A DNA stretch of 64,000 bases from Pseudonectria foliicola (Eukaryota; Ascomycota; Sordariomycetes; Hypocreales; Nectriaceae): NCBI GenBank assembly GCA_003693505.1, contig QUZD01000024.1, forward strand, positions 248,001 to 312,000, given 5' to 3'. Under the pieces are notes generated by a model that was given only the letters and a program-made list of their open reading frames with translations, did not search any database and was not told the origin of the DNA. The position numbers and the translations under genes are program-made. Positions 43,177-55,234 of this stretch are shown here, one piece after another. Position 1 is the first letter of the stretch. Each line of letters starts with the position of its first letter.

Positions 43177-43668
43177 AAAATCGTCCGAAACAGAAACTGT
43201 TATCATGGCATCCTCCTCCCTCATTTCGTCTTCCCTGTTGTCCTCCTTCTTTTCTTCCTCCCGAGCTCGAAACTCCTAGATCCTATATTCACCTCCGCAC
43301 CTACGGATACAGGCCCCTCCGTTCCCGACGACCTCTATCGACCTGTTCCACCGACGCCCAAGCTAAGCTCCGGGCCGAAGCCCGCGCCACTCTGCCTGTT
43401 GACTCCCTCCCACGTCTCCTATTTCGAACTCTGTCGCCCGTCCTTCTCCTCGTTGCGCTTCGCCCAAAGCTCTCCCGCCGCTTTGTCGCCGCCTCCCGGG
43501 GTTTAGTTTATGGTGGCGCTCTACACATCGCCCGTCGCCCATCGATCTTGATATCGCGCCCAGAGCTTCTGCAGCTCCTCTCCAGTGGCCGGCAACTGCA
43601 GTTGCCGCTGCCACCTTCTACGACGCCCATGCTTACTCCGCCAGCCCTTTCCAGCTAAACGAGTAGCG

Positions 43669-45453
43669 ATGTGGCGGCGCACATACATCTTCTTTATCCT
43701 CGCAAGGCTGTGGTTTGCCTTGTCGCCCAGCTACCTGCACCCGGACGAGAACTTCCAAGGTCCCGAGGTTATTGCTGGTATGTGGCACTTGCGCTTTTGC
43801 GCCCAGGCGTGTGGTTATGTTTCCTCGAACCAGCGCATCAAGACGTGCTCGTTTGGAAAATCCTGCAAGTTCCTGCCGAATTTGGCGCTGATCCGGTACA
43901 AACAGGACAAATATTCAGTTATCCCGTCCGACATACGTGGGAATTTACGAGCGAGAACCCCATTCGAAGCGTATTCCCATTATGGCCCGTCTACGGTCTT
44001 CCCATGCTCCTCCTGCGCTGGCTCTGGATAGGCAAGGGTAACGATGGAGAAATTACGCCCATCGCCGTCTTTTGGACCCTGAGAGTTCTCATGTTCTTCA
44101 TCAGCTTCGTTCTTGAGGACTGGGCACTTCACGAGTTGATCCAGTCCCCGAGGCATCGGCGAGTAGCCGTTCTGCTTGTCGCTTCGTCATACGTCACATG
44201 GACGTATCAGACGCATACATTTTCCAACTCCATAGAGACGCTGGTGGTTGCATGGAGCTTGGTGCTGATACAGCGACTAGCTGATACCAGGGTTGGTACT
44301 CATACATGTGACCTAAGCAGACAAGGCAGCTTACATCAGTACTTTAGCAACGGTCGTCTACCCTGTCCGCGACAGTTCTTGGCGTTGTCGCTGTTTTCGG
44401 TATCTTCAATCGGATCACCTTTCCGGCCTTTCTCTTCATCCCCGGCCTTCGACTAATCCCAGTCTTCTGGAAAAGGCGAGTCGCTACTTTGGATATGACT
44501 CCACGCCAAGACTAACATTTTCCAGGCCCGCCTCTCTTGCAGCCCTGGTCCTGGCTGGTCTTTTTACTACAGCGATTGCCATCGCGCTTGATACCGTCTT
44601 CTATGCTCAACCCGCCACATGGGTTGATCTCTTTCACAACCCAATCATTACGCCCCTCAACAACTTTCGGTATAACTCTGCCGCCGAGAACCTTGCCCAG
44701 CACGGTATTCACCCGTGGTACCAACATTTGGTTGGCAATTTGCCACTACTGCTTGGCCCAGCTACTGCTCTCCTTGTTTTCAAACCAAGAGTCTCGCTCA
44801 GGCTCTACTCCGCCATCTCGGGCCTGGTCGTCCTCTCGGCCTTTCAGCATCAGGAAGCGCGATTCCTTCTCCCAACCGTGCCGCTTCTCTTGTCATCTGT
44901 GCGTCTACCGTGCAACCAAAAAGTCTTGCGTGTATGGACAGCAGCTTGGGTTCTGTTCAACCTAGCCCTCGGTATTCTTATGGGTACCTACCACCAAGGT
45001 GGTATTATCCCAGGCCAAGTGTTTCTCAGTCAACAGCCCGACGCAACGCAGGCGATCTGGTGGAAGACATACACTCCGCCCATCTGGCTTCTCAACGGCA
45101 AGAACGAGGTTCTGCAAACGCGAGATGTCATGGGGATGAAGGGCGAAGCTTTACTAGAGCAACTGTCGGAACTTGCGACATGCGACACGCCGGCTGATCG
45201 AAGAACCCAAGAGTATCTGAAGGAGAAGAACGGCACTTACCTAATTGCGCCGGCATCTGCAACGTGGATTGACTCTTACCTCCCAAACAAAGGGCTGGAT
45301 GGTTTGCGATTTCGTGAGGTTTGGCGATACCGGCGTCACTTGAACTTGGATGATTTGGACTTTGGAGATGATGGCGTTTGGAATACCCTGACAAGGGTTG
45401 TTGGGCGGCGTGGTCTGGTTGCTTGGAGAGTTACCAAAAGCTGCAAGAAATGA
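43669..45453 (+). CDS. smp3: GPI mannosyltransferase IV (Smp3, GT22 family)
   Basis: ER membrane enzyme that adds the fourth, side-branching mannose to the GPI anchor core, essential in fungi. 516 aa from exons 43669-43777, 43906-44291, 44348-44475 and 44526-45453. The GT22 signature HPDENFQGPEVIAG lies in the first luminal loop, and its last Gly codon is split by intron 1. YPVRHTWEFT and RSVFPLWPVYG follow, as in Smp3 and PIG-Z. Several hydrophobic helices are seen, for instance VLGVVAVFGIFNRITFPAFL and LAALVLAGLFTTAIAIAL. The HQEARFLLPTVPLLL block is typical of the family. Intron 3 uses a GC donor (AAAAG|GCGAGT), the only choice that keeps frame. Intron 2 has a weak GTTGGT donor. It converges on rpl10a. 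Confidence 0.92.
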
Positions 45454-45822
45454 ATACATCTGTAGCTGAGCAATATACCCTTTATAGACTACTACTAATA
45501 ACAATGATCTTGGGGCAGCCCATTTTAACAAACTTGCACACATTCCAAGCGGGTTCAACAATTTTCGAGGGCGGTATAGCTTATGGGTAACATGCATAGT
45601 CTACGTGATGGTTACATTGCAAGACACCTATGCAGGAAATAAACCGACATGCTTTTTTCAACTTCACCAATTACAGACTTCATTCACGTCAAGGGGAGTC
45701 GTCGTGCGTCATTGACCAAGAATCTTCATTGAAAGACCGCCTTTCCTATTCTATGCACCACGCCGCATTTCAGCGACGAAATGGAGCCAGACCAGATACC
45801 GGGCGCTCATCCAGCAAAGCGC
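45454..45822. other. Convergent spacer between smp3 and rpl10a
   Basis: 369 bp holding two 3' ends. No other feature seen. Confidence 0.6.
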
Positions 45823-46666
45823 TTAGTACAGGCGGCGAGGAGGAGACATGGTAGCCTTGATGGTCAGGCTACCAACGTTCTGCCAGCCCTTCTTCAGCAG
45901 AGAGACGAGGTAGTTGATGGCCAACATGATGTTGGCAACAAGCTGCTCAGGGGTCATCTCGACGTTTCCGACGGCGACACCCATGCAGAGAACCTTCTTC
46001 AGCTGGAACTTGATGGTGGACTTGACCTCGTTGAGCTTGCCAGTGAGATCGTCGTTGTGGCCGACGGGGGTAGGGAACTTGCCAGCTGCAAAACAGTGTG
46101 AGCCTGTGATTTCGAGCATTTCCAGACATGTACTTTGAACTTACCCTTGGACAGACCGGGGCCGAGGAGACGGGGAATCTGCTTGATGAGAGCCTCGGAA
46201 GCGACGAAGGCATCGTACTTGCGAGCAAGCTTCTTGATGAGCTTCTTGTTCTTGTTGAGCTTCTTCAGATCATCAGCGGACATGGCGTCGACACCACCGT
46301 GCTTGGCACGATCGATATCGTGCTGGTCACCGAGAATGCTTCATTGTCCAATTAGCCAAACTATTCGTCGTCTCGTCTTGGGGCGCTCAATCGTAATCGT
46401 ACCAGATGGCCATGTTGGGGCGGGGGATGGAAGGCAGGCGGATGGTGCCGGAGAAACGCTTGTCACGCTGGGGGTCATAGTTCTTCAGGCCGATCTGAAG
46501 CTCGACGGTCTCCAGGAAGTTGCGCTTCTTGGTCTCGTTGGAGTACTCCAGGAGGTCAGTGACCTGCGTCCGGACATTAGCTGTGTAGTGAGTTAGTACC
46601 AAAGTCGCATCGAGAAGAGGGCCGCCGTCGCGAGGGAACGCTCATACCGACTGTGATCTTAGACAT
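45823..46666 (-). CDS. rpl10a: 60S ribosomal protein L10a (uL1)
   Basis: Part of the mobile L1 stalk of the large ribosomal subunit, which guides deacylated tRNA from the E site. 217 aa, exactly the family size. Exons in transcription order are 46666-46648, 46580-46403, 46338-46145 and 46085-45823. The protein begins MSKITVANVRTQV and contains ETVELQIGLKNYDPQRDKRF, CILGDQHDIDRAKHGG, LLGPGLSKAGKFPTPV and the C-terminal VGNVEMTPEQLVANIMLAIN, all highly conserved. The A of KAGK comes from a codon split by intron 3. It shares a 387-bp divergent promoter with trm732, two genes linked to translation. Confidence 0.97.
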
Positions 46667-47053
46667 CTTGACAGTCTCCCAATAGATGGCGATATAATCT
46701 AATGGTGGTCAGGGCGAGTCTGTTTGGGTTCAAGAGTTCAACAGGAAATTTCGAGGTCTTGCGGAATTTAGGCGACTGTGGGCCTCGGTGCGTAAAGTGG
46801 GGCGTTGTAGGAGGGCAAAATTTTCTCACGGGATTAATCACGTGCTGTGGGTCGTGAAGATGCCGCATCAAGCAAAGCCTTTGAAGGTGCCCCAAGATGG
46901 AGGACGGTAACTGGAGGATCGAAGCTTCGAGGACGGCTTCGAAAAAGAAACAAGACTCTTAGTTGAGGCAGCTTAGCTCTCGTGGTCCGGTACTCCGTCA
47001 GGAGCTGCGCTTAGACGGGATTTGTGTAATCAAAGACAAACTCTTCCATCAAG
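46667..47053. promoter_or_regulatory. Bidirectional promoter of rpl10a and trm732
   Basis: 387 bp between divergent starts, with a CACGTG E-box at 46839-46844 in context ATCACGTGCT. E-boxes of this kind (Cbf1-type) are known in ribosomal-protein promoters of some ascomycetes. TTCGA repeats near 46920-46945 form small inverted repeats. Confidence 0.55.
46839..46844. promoter_or_regulatory. CACGTG E-box
   Basis: Perfect palindromic hexamer about midway between the rpl10a and trm732 start codons; the context ATCACGTG is the same as at 19967-19974. Confidence 0.5.
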
Positions 47054-50000
47054 ATGCGCGATACCACCCAAGAAATTGACGACTTGATCGTCAAGTCGAA
47101 CCACATATCAAAATGGGTTGAGGAGCAGCCAGACGATAGTCATTCCAGGTTCGAAACTCTTCCCAGTGTTGAAAGGCATTCTCTAAAGTATTGTGTAGCC
47201 TTGCCCAATGTATCTTTGCCAAACTGCTAGCAAATGCTTCGCAGCCACGCTCGGCTTCCGGTAATGCCTGCGTGAAACTCTGCGGTTTCGTTGAGCAGGC
47301 CTCCAAGTCTCATTCTCAGCCCCTTCGCTTGTGGGCGTTCTCTCGGGATGTGACTCTCAAATTGGTTACGTTTTACCTTGAGTGGAACGAATCCGACAAT
47401 CACAGGTCAATGAAGCTTGTCTTGGATCTTCTGCCACAACTCCTTGGCAGAAATCCATATGAAGAAGACGCTGAAAAGACAAAGAAAGCCTTACTGGAGA
47501 ATCTCATTGCGATTGTGACTGGAAAGTCTACCAAGCCCCTGGCAAAGTCGGCTATAAAGACGTTGGATCACTTGGTGTCCAAGTCTATCATCACCCTTGA
47601 CGAGATCAAGGCCTGCTACAGCTTCCTTCAGCCTATGAAAGAACACGCAAACGACTCCCAAGTATGGGAGAGCTTTTTCTTCGAACTTTTTAACTGGATG
47701 AAACTGCACTTTGTGTGTCCTACTGCAGGACGTCTCATTGTCTGCCTCTACCGCGAGTTGCGACGACAGAACCCTGATAAGGGCCCGGAGTTGAGCATTG
47801 AGACATGGCACGAGTGGTTGCTTGAGGTTCTGACGAATGACATATCCCTTCTTGAATCGGTCAAGATTTATATTTTTCTGCCTCTATTTAAGGCCGACAA
47901 GACTGAGGCCTTATATTTCCTGAAGAGGATGAATGATTACGAGGCGGTTTCGACCAGCACAAATCTCAACATGGACACGCCAGCACTACTACAACTCGCA
48001 GCGTTGGAAACGGGCAAGAAGGTAGGTTTAGTAGAGGAGCCGGGTAAGTGATACCTTTTGGTCAATACCACGTTGTGTTTCTGCTAACGGCAGTAGACCT
48101 GGGCGACGACGAGAATCAAGCCGACGAAGCTGGCTCGATCATTCTCCAAGAAAAGGTCCTGGAGAACGTTCTTGCCCACCCTTCGCATGAGGTCCGGTCT
48201 TTCGCCCTCTCTCTTCTGATCAGTTCCCCTTCAACCACCAGACCATACTCCTCTACGGCACTTGATCTATTGCGGAAGCATTTGGGGGCCTATTTTGCCG
48301 ACTCAGACGCCAAATTCAGAAACGAGGTGACGAGTAAGGCCAGGGACATGTTCAAGAGAGTGAGGGGCGCTATCTTCGTACTGAAGCGAAGTATTCCTCG
48401 AGCGGTCGCTCGAGCTCAGAAGAGCGGCGTGGCAGAGCCGCAAGGGGCCGACTCTTCGTCGCTCATCTCGAAGCCTATCCTGTACCATACCAATCTGATC
48501 TCACTTCCCGAAGCGCAACTGGTCAACTGCCTGGATCAGCATGAGAGATTTCTTACATGGTACCTACGGTTCTTGTGTGAGGAACTGACGCCAACCTCCT
48601 CATACCAAAGACATATTGCTTCTTTGAAGGCGGTAATATTTATCCTCCGTATGGAGGGAGAAAAGTCCAAGACATGGGAGACTGCAGACGATCAGCAACT
48701 CTTCTTCGATCTGTTTGATGGAAAGTGGAACAGAGCGCTCTCGGACTTGGTTATGGACCCGTTCGATGACGTCCGAGAGTTTTCTGCCCAGACTTTGAGA
48801 AGGATCTATTCAGATGTGCGCTATAGGCGCTTCGCGCTCATGTCAAGTGTTCAAGAGACAAGGCCTCGCGAGGAGTTGGCAGAGCTACTCAAGAGAGCTG
48901 AACAGCTGGCCCGTCGCACGGCTCGAGCGGACCATTCTGACGGCGTCGCTAGAGCATGCCAGCTGCTGTATAGGTTTTCTGGAGATGAGGCAAACCGACT
49001 CTCTCTCCTGTCAAGTCTGGTGACTGAGCTTGAGGCCAAGATATCTGTTGCAGAAACGGATCTTGGCCGAGCAGTTCTGGAAGCGCCGCTGCACGGCGAC
49101 TTTGCATCCCTATGCTACACGTGGAAGGTAGTCTCTGAGCTGACCTTTGGGGAGACTGAACTCCAATCTGTGCAAGACCTCCAGGACAGACTAGTAAGTT
49201 GCTGCCAACGAGCTTGGGCGGCTGTAAGGGATATCCTATGTGACGACTCTCCCGAGGGTCATCTGCCCCAAGAACTGGATGAGGTTGATGGCCTCGACAC
49301 CAAGAACGTCTTGAGCTACAGCTTCCGTGCTATTCATGAAGCAAGGCAAGTTCTCACTTTCGCGGCACTGCTGGTACTGAAAACTAATGTTATAGTCAGC
49401 AACCTCATGCGAACCATAATATCCTCAATCAAGCAGCGTGCGCACCAGGGTAGAGTTTTCCCATCGAAGGCAGTATATGAGACCATTGGGAACTTATCCT
49501 TCACTCAACTATCGAGTTTGAGGCATCGAGGTGCCTTTACCACTGTGGCGGCGACCTTTGCGACCTGTTGTCAGCTGGTGAAGCATTTGGATCAGGGAGG
49601 AGTTGCGAATGAGCAAGGCGAGACACTCCTCGATCTTTGGTACAAGGTAAGCTACCAGAACTGCCTCTGATCCTTTGGACCAGTATTCTATGCCAATAGA
49701 TGTCTAGTCTGACTAGAGGGATGTGATGTGCATGGCCTGGGTTCTGGGGTTCTGACATATCGCAGGGAACCATGGACGCCATTTTCGCGCAAGTTTCCAC
49801 CACGAGACGATCCGCAGGCATTCCAGCCATGATGACGGGTGTTTTATCTGCCAACGCCTCAACTCCCTCGTTTGAACAGGTTATGCCGAGGCTGATGGAG
49901 GTTGCTAGCCTGGAAGCCCGAGCCTCTGAAACCGACGGCTCGAACCTGCCCCAGGTGCATGCTTACAACTGCATGAAGGACATCTTCAAGAGCTCTTATC

Positions 50001-52149
50001 TCACCGCGATTGGTAACAAATCTGAAAGATTCCTCCCGCAGTGCCTCGAGCTCGCTGCCAACGGTCTCAAGTCTGAACTGTGGGCTATTCGAAACTGTGG
50101 GTTGATATTCCTCCGCAGTCTCATTGATTGCCTGTTTGGCTCGCACGAGAGCAAGGCAGCCATGGAGGCTGGATGGGACGGTAAAGCCAACCGCATCGCT
50201 TACCACCGGTACACTTCCCTTCCCAACGTCCTCCTCGGCCTCCTGAAATCCGGCCACCAGATGATGGCTCCGTCGGCTTCGACGTCGGCAGCAGCTGAAT
50301 CCGTTTTCCCAGCGCTCGACATCATCCGAAGAGCCGGACCTCCAGAGCTTCTCCGTAACGAAATCGAGCTCCACGTTGCCAGATATCTTGCCAGTCCCGT
50401 CTGGCATGTGCGTGAGATCGCGGCCCGAACTCTTTGTTCTTGCCTCCTCCACGATAAGTGGCTTGACACCGTGTCGGGACTGGCCGCAGAAGCAGTGGGT
50501 TCTGGCCTCGGAAGCTCACAGAATCACGTACATGGAGTTCTCCTAACTCTCAAGTTTGTGATTGAGAGATTGCGCGAGGTCATGCCGGATCAACTTCAAG
50601 GTGAGTGTCATGCGTCGCAACCCGGGGCTGAGGCTAACGATTTGAATACAGCTCAACTTCCAAGACTCTGCCAATTCCTACAGGAATACTGGCGTTCCAT
50701 CCAGTCTCTACCCTCGCCTGATGTCGCAGCCGCCTACCTGGAGGTTATCAACACGGTTCGAGTTATTGATAAGTTATCAAACCGCCAACTATCTCAGTTT
50801 GAGCTTCCAACAGAGAAGCCACGAAGCGCACTGCTTAGAACCCAACTCGTCATTCACGAAGTGTACTCGGCGTCTGAATTTTCCAGCCCGGTCGAAAAGC
50901 TGCGGCCGCTTCTCTTCGACGACCATGTGGGCGTTAATACGCTGCTGACAGCTCTCGAGACGGTGCCCCAGCTCTGGAACGTAGCCGAAACCTCGGACGA
51001 CATCCTAAATGAGTTCTGCACACTCTACACGGACATCTGTCTCGTCATTGGCCCAGCCGAACCGCGGGTGCTCGCCCTCCGCAATCTTGCCGACATCTTG
51101 GACCAGATGTTGAAGAGGGAGAGACTGGACAGGCTGCCGTCAGCTTCCCTCTCCCATATCTGGCGCAGCTTGCCTTCTAGTATCCTGAATCCGGCCCTTG
51201 CAAACGCCGTTGTTCGAGTCAGCGGCGGTCTTGTTGCTATACTGGTGCAGCGGGGGGAAGTGACGGCGGATGGCTTGCGCAACTGGGGCCACATGATGGC
51301 TCACGCTGGTCTGGATGACAAGGTACGCACGCCCCCTTATTTTCTCCCTCTCTGCGTTTGGATACAGGTACTGACAGCTTGCAGGATTTCGATACTCGCT
51401 TTGCTGCGGCCGAGTCTCTTCTTTCCTTCTTCTCCGTCTCAGGAAACTCCTTCGCCAGCGACGAGCATCTCCCGGCGCTGCTGGCACTCTACGACGTCCT
51501 CAACGACGACGACGACGAAGTCCGAGACGTGGGATCGGCCGTCGTGCGGGGCATTGTCGGGAAGGCTCTCGTTCCCATCGAGGCGGCGAGCCGTCTCCTG
51601 ACCTGGCTCGCGCACCACTTCTCAGACAACCAGACCTTCCGCAGGGTCGTGGCGCGCCGCATCGTCGGCGACTCGAGATTCCCTCGACAGGGCAACCCCG
51701 AGCATGTCCTCCAGGACAGGCTCCGCGAGGCGATGAAATTTGACGACTCCCTCTTTGTCGTCGAGGAGCAGAACCTCTACATAGATGAAGTGCGGGAGAC
51801 GCAGCGCTGGGCTACAGTCTTTGAGGGTCTACAGTGGTCACCAGCCGATGGTGCGCTCGTGTCCCTCACGGAGAAGCTCCTTGACGCGCTTCGGCCGCTG
51901 CATGAACTGGTGGGCATGGAGGATGGACCCCTGGGCTACGCGTCGCAGCCTGCCGTCTTCGCCATCCTGTCATGCATTGTTCATGGTGCCACTGCCGTGA
52001 TGCGGCATCACCCCGACGATAAGCAGCGTCAAGACATGTACAAGGCGACCAGTATCTTACACAACGCTCAGGGCCACATCTCAGGCCTTCTTCTCCGGCC
52101 TCTACTGGAGCTGGAGCAAAGTAATTCTGTATTGGGGGAAAAGGTATAG
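47054..52149 (+). CDS. trm732: THADA/Trm732 family protein (DUF2428, HEAT-like repeats)
   Basis: Orthologue of yeast Trm732 and human THADA, which partners the Trm7/FTSJ1 methyltransferase for 2'-O-methylation of tRNA position 32. 1568 aa. Exons: 47054-47148, 47199-48043, 48097-49345, 49400-49646, 49766-50600, 50652-51322 and 51385-52149. Almost the whole protein is alpha-helical solenoid. The DUF2428 core (about residues 640-950) includes LSYSFRAIHEASNLMRTI and STTRRSAGIPAMMTGVL. Intron 3 (54 nt) is GC-AG and intron 5 (51 nt) GT-AG; both are multiples of three and stop-free, so an automatic caller could leave them in. Removing them restores the EASNLM and LQAQLPRL continuity expected of the family. 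Exon 1 is short and its 50-nt intron has a weak GTTCGA donor. Shares a divergent promoter with rpl10a. Confidence 0.88.
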
Positions 52150-52273
52150 AGCAAAACGTATAAACGAACAAGAACAAAAAACAAGACTCCATGCATCATG
52201 TCCTACTCCCAAACGCCTTGCCTGCTACCTATCTGTTGCTCACTTGCCAATAATCATCGCTCACCCTTCCATG

Positions 52274-54331
52274 TTACGAGGCCGCTGCGGCAGGCCGTGG
52301 AGGCTGCGGTGGCGGCGTTGCTGGCTGGGACTTGTCGCCGGTCATCGACATGCGTCCGAGTGAAGTCGCCGAGTTGGTTCGGTCTACGCCTATGGCGCCC
52401 ACTTGCCCGAGCTTCCTCGCCATGGTGGTGTTCTGCGCCTGGAGCTCGCGGACTTGGCCCTCGAGGATATCAATCTGCTTGCGCGCCAGGTCGCGCTCGG
52501 CGCGCGTCCGCTCCAGCTCTACCGTCATGCTGTTCTTTTCCTCACGCTCCTGGGCCTTGCGTCGCCGCGCCTCGGCCTTGCGCTCCTCGTGCTCGCGCTT
52601 CTCCTCAATCTTGCGCAGTTCGCGGCGGTACTTCTCCTCCTGCTTGGCAGTCTCGCGCTCGTACTTCTCGCGGAGCTTGGTGAGGGTCGCTTCGTCCTTT
52701 GTCTTTTCGCCCAGCAGTTTTTCCTCCCTGCGTTTCTTCATCTTGGCTACTTTTTCGTCCAACTTGCGCCGCCGATCCTCGAGCTTACCGAGTTCCTTCT
52801 CCTTACGAGTGGGCGTGTTGGACCGGGATGTCTCTGACTGGGTCTCAGTTGTGCTTTCGGGTGCTTTCTCTTCAGCGGCGCCAGGCTCCAAAGCAGAGGT
52901 GAAACTGCGAATGGACGAGGTATCGCTTATAGTGCTCTCTTCATCCTTTTCTTCGATGGCATCGTGATGTGGCAAGCCATCGTCCTCGAGAGCATCTGGT
53001 TCCGGGTAGCCCGCAATCTGCTTCAAGAGTCCCGTGGGCACCATGGAGGCCGCAGCGCCAACGGCGCCGGCCAGGACACTGTAAAGCCCACTGCTGCTGG
53101 GGGCGAAGTTGTTCTCATTGCTCAAGGGCTGGTGGGTGCGATGCGTGTTGGTCGGGAGGGCTGTGGGCTGATTCGGGACGTCGGTTCTGCTCTGCTCGGT
53201 ACTTTCGGGGGTTTCGGAAGCTTCACCATCTCCGGGCGAGCCGGCGAATCCGCGAGCAGACTGATCCGTGACCCATTTGAGAAATTTGCCTGCATCGCCA
53301 ATAATGCCGGGCGGCGTACCCTTTTCAATAAGGAACCGGGGAACGCTGCCGCCTGGGTCACTGCGAGTTACCATGGCCCACTCAATGGCAGTAGGGGGGC
53401 CTTCTGCCGAGCCTTCTTGCGGAAGTTCCTTGCCCAAATCTGCCATTGAGAGAGATCTCCTGCTGGCCAGAGTGTCGATCGGGACTTCTCGAATAATCTC
53501 AACCGATTCGTAGTAGCCCCGGATGATACCCTGACGAGGGGGGCAATCCGGGTGGTCGCATGGCTTCGAGACAATCGTAAACTGTCTCAACGGGCGTCCG
53601 CCATTGGCAGAAGGCACTGTGCTCTCGCCGGTCAGGAGTAACGTCACAAAGTCTCGGGGGGCAGTTGGGCCTGGAAACTGGGCAGAGAGTTGATAAACTG
53701 GGTTGGTTTGGCTCGTTAGCAGCATGTCCTTACATCACCGTCGTCATATACTTGCGAGGCGGGAATGTGGCTTACCCTGTAGCTCCCCAAAGCCCTCAAT
53801 CTTCTTGTCCTCGACCCGTTTCTCGGCGCCGATGCCGCGAATGCTGCCGCTCCCCGGGCCTCCTTGTATCTTCATCGATTCGGTGAATTCCATCTCCAGA
53901 CCCTTCATCCAGGTATCAAAGGAGAGGCCCTCGTGGACGCTGCGGCGGGCGAACCAGGCTCCTCGTCCATCCTTGGCGGCCATCTTGTACACGTTGATGT
54001 CGAGCGGGTTGTCGCGAGGATTGATCTTGATCTCCTTCCACTCCTTGCGGAGGTCTTGGGCCTGGCTCACGGCAGCCGCGCTCTGGCGCTGCGAGGCAGC
54101 TCGTTTGACGTCGGTAGAGAGGAGGGCGGATTCGGTAGCGGAGCGGGCACGCCCTGTAGGGACGGCTTTTGTCGTGGAGGAGGCGGAGGAGGAGGATGAA
54201 GGGATCGACTCAATGACAATCTGAGTCTTGTTGAAGACACCGCTGAGAAAGTCTTTGACATTGTCCTGGGGGACGTCGTTCCAGACGACGGGCCCCATGG
54301 CACGCAGCGGCTCATGTGGGTTGTTCCCCAT
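52274..54331 (-). CDS. DUF3074 (START-like) protein with C-terminal coiled coil
   Basis: 659-aa protein of unknown function. Exons are 54331-53776 and 53697-52274. The first 310 residues fit the fungal DUF3074 family, a START/Bet v1-like fold thought to bind lipids: WFARRSVHEGLSFDTWMKG near residue 127, YQLSAQFPGPTAPRDFVTLL after the intron, IIRGYYESVEIIREVP, and the end FLIEKGTPPGIIGDAGKFLK. A Ser/Thr-rich linker includes a weakly hydrophobic stretch (GLYSVLAGAVGAAASMVP). Residues about 475-620 are a long K/E/R-rich coiled coil, and the C-terminus is Pro-rich. There is no signal peptide. It lies next to a Sip3/Lam-type lipid-transfer gene in the same orientation, so two START-like proteins are neighbours. 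Converges on trm732 with 124 bp between stops. Confidence 0.82.
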
Positions 54332-54570
54332 GGCGAGTGCAAGCTGTTTGTGTATGTATCTGTGTATGTGAGAGAGTGTGTGTGTGAGAGAAAGGCGCTG
54401 TTGGTGATGAATGTAGAAGATTGCTGGATGAATAGATGAATGGGTGAGTTGGCTGTGGATGGATGACCAGGAGTAGGACTTGGAGAAAGAGGAAAGGCTG
54501 GTCACGAGCAAAGACGTGGAGCAGGGATGAGGAATGGGGTGAGGTGAAGCCAACGGGGATGGATGCCAGT

Positions 54571-54627
54571 GAGTGCCCAGTGCCCAAGTGCCCAAGTGCC
54601 CGAGTGCCCGAGTGCCCGAATGCCCAG
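54571..54627. repeat. AAGTGCCC(G) tandem repeat
   Basis: Seven copies of an 8-bp unit (AGTGCCCA or AGTGCCCG), followed directly by GTGTCCG units. It lies about 240 bp upstream of the DUF3074 start. Confidence 0.8.
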
Positions 54628-54694
54628 TATCCAGTGTCCGGTGTCCGGTGTCCAATATTCCGGGCTCTCTAATCTCTACTCTTTTCTCTTTACG

Positions 54695-54757
54695 CAATGC
54701 GAGATGCGAGAAGCAAGATGCGAGATGCGAGAAGCGAGAAGAATGCGAATGCGAGGA
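54695..54757. repeat. GATGCGA/GAAGCGA tandem repeat
   Basis: About eight imperfect units of GAGATGCGA or GAGAAGCGA. Confidence 0.75.
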
Positions 54758-55204
54758 GAGGGGAGCGAGGCGGTACGACAAAGCAGCGGCAAGTCGATCC
54801 AGAAACAGGGATCTCCGTCCGTACCGCACTTTAATGTATGTCCGGTAGGTGCAGAACTACTGCAACTACTGTACCTACTGTACCTACTGTACAGTAAGGC
54901 AACTAAGCTAACCAAGTCAACTATTGCACCTACGTAGCCAGCCCAAAGTTCCGGAATCCAGCTTTGGTTCGCCATACACCACATGGGCGTCTCGGCTTCG
55001 GCGGGGCCTGACGTCAAGGACGTTTGCCGTGGCTGCTGTGGCTGTGACTGTGGCCGGTGATCCGCAGGTATTCAATCGTACATATCTATGCCCAGGTTAC
55101 AGGATTCTATACAATCTATCGTATCTACTGCAGCCTATCTGCATGCAATTACTGCGCAGATTACTATACGATAAACTGTGCCAAAGTACCCTAGGTACCA
55201 AAGC

Positions 55205-55234
55205 ATGTACTGTACAGTACAGTACAGTACTGTA
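55205..55234. repeat. (GTACA)n/(GTACT)n palindromic array
   Basis: TGTACTGTACAGTACAGTAC and onwards: the array is itself close to a perfect inverted repeat because GTAC is palindromic. Confidence 0.8.

Larger units (their letters stand above)
40430..43668. promoter_or_regulatory. Long divergent region between skp1 and smp3
   Basis: 3.2 kb between start codons. The skp1-proximal 300 bp and the smp3-proximal 450 bp are pyrimidine-rich on their coding strands, as for promoters. The middle holds a GAGGCCCAG minisatellite (42875-42920) and a double poly(C) tract (43155-43176). Open frames are short and unconvincing. Confidence 0.5.
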
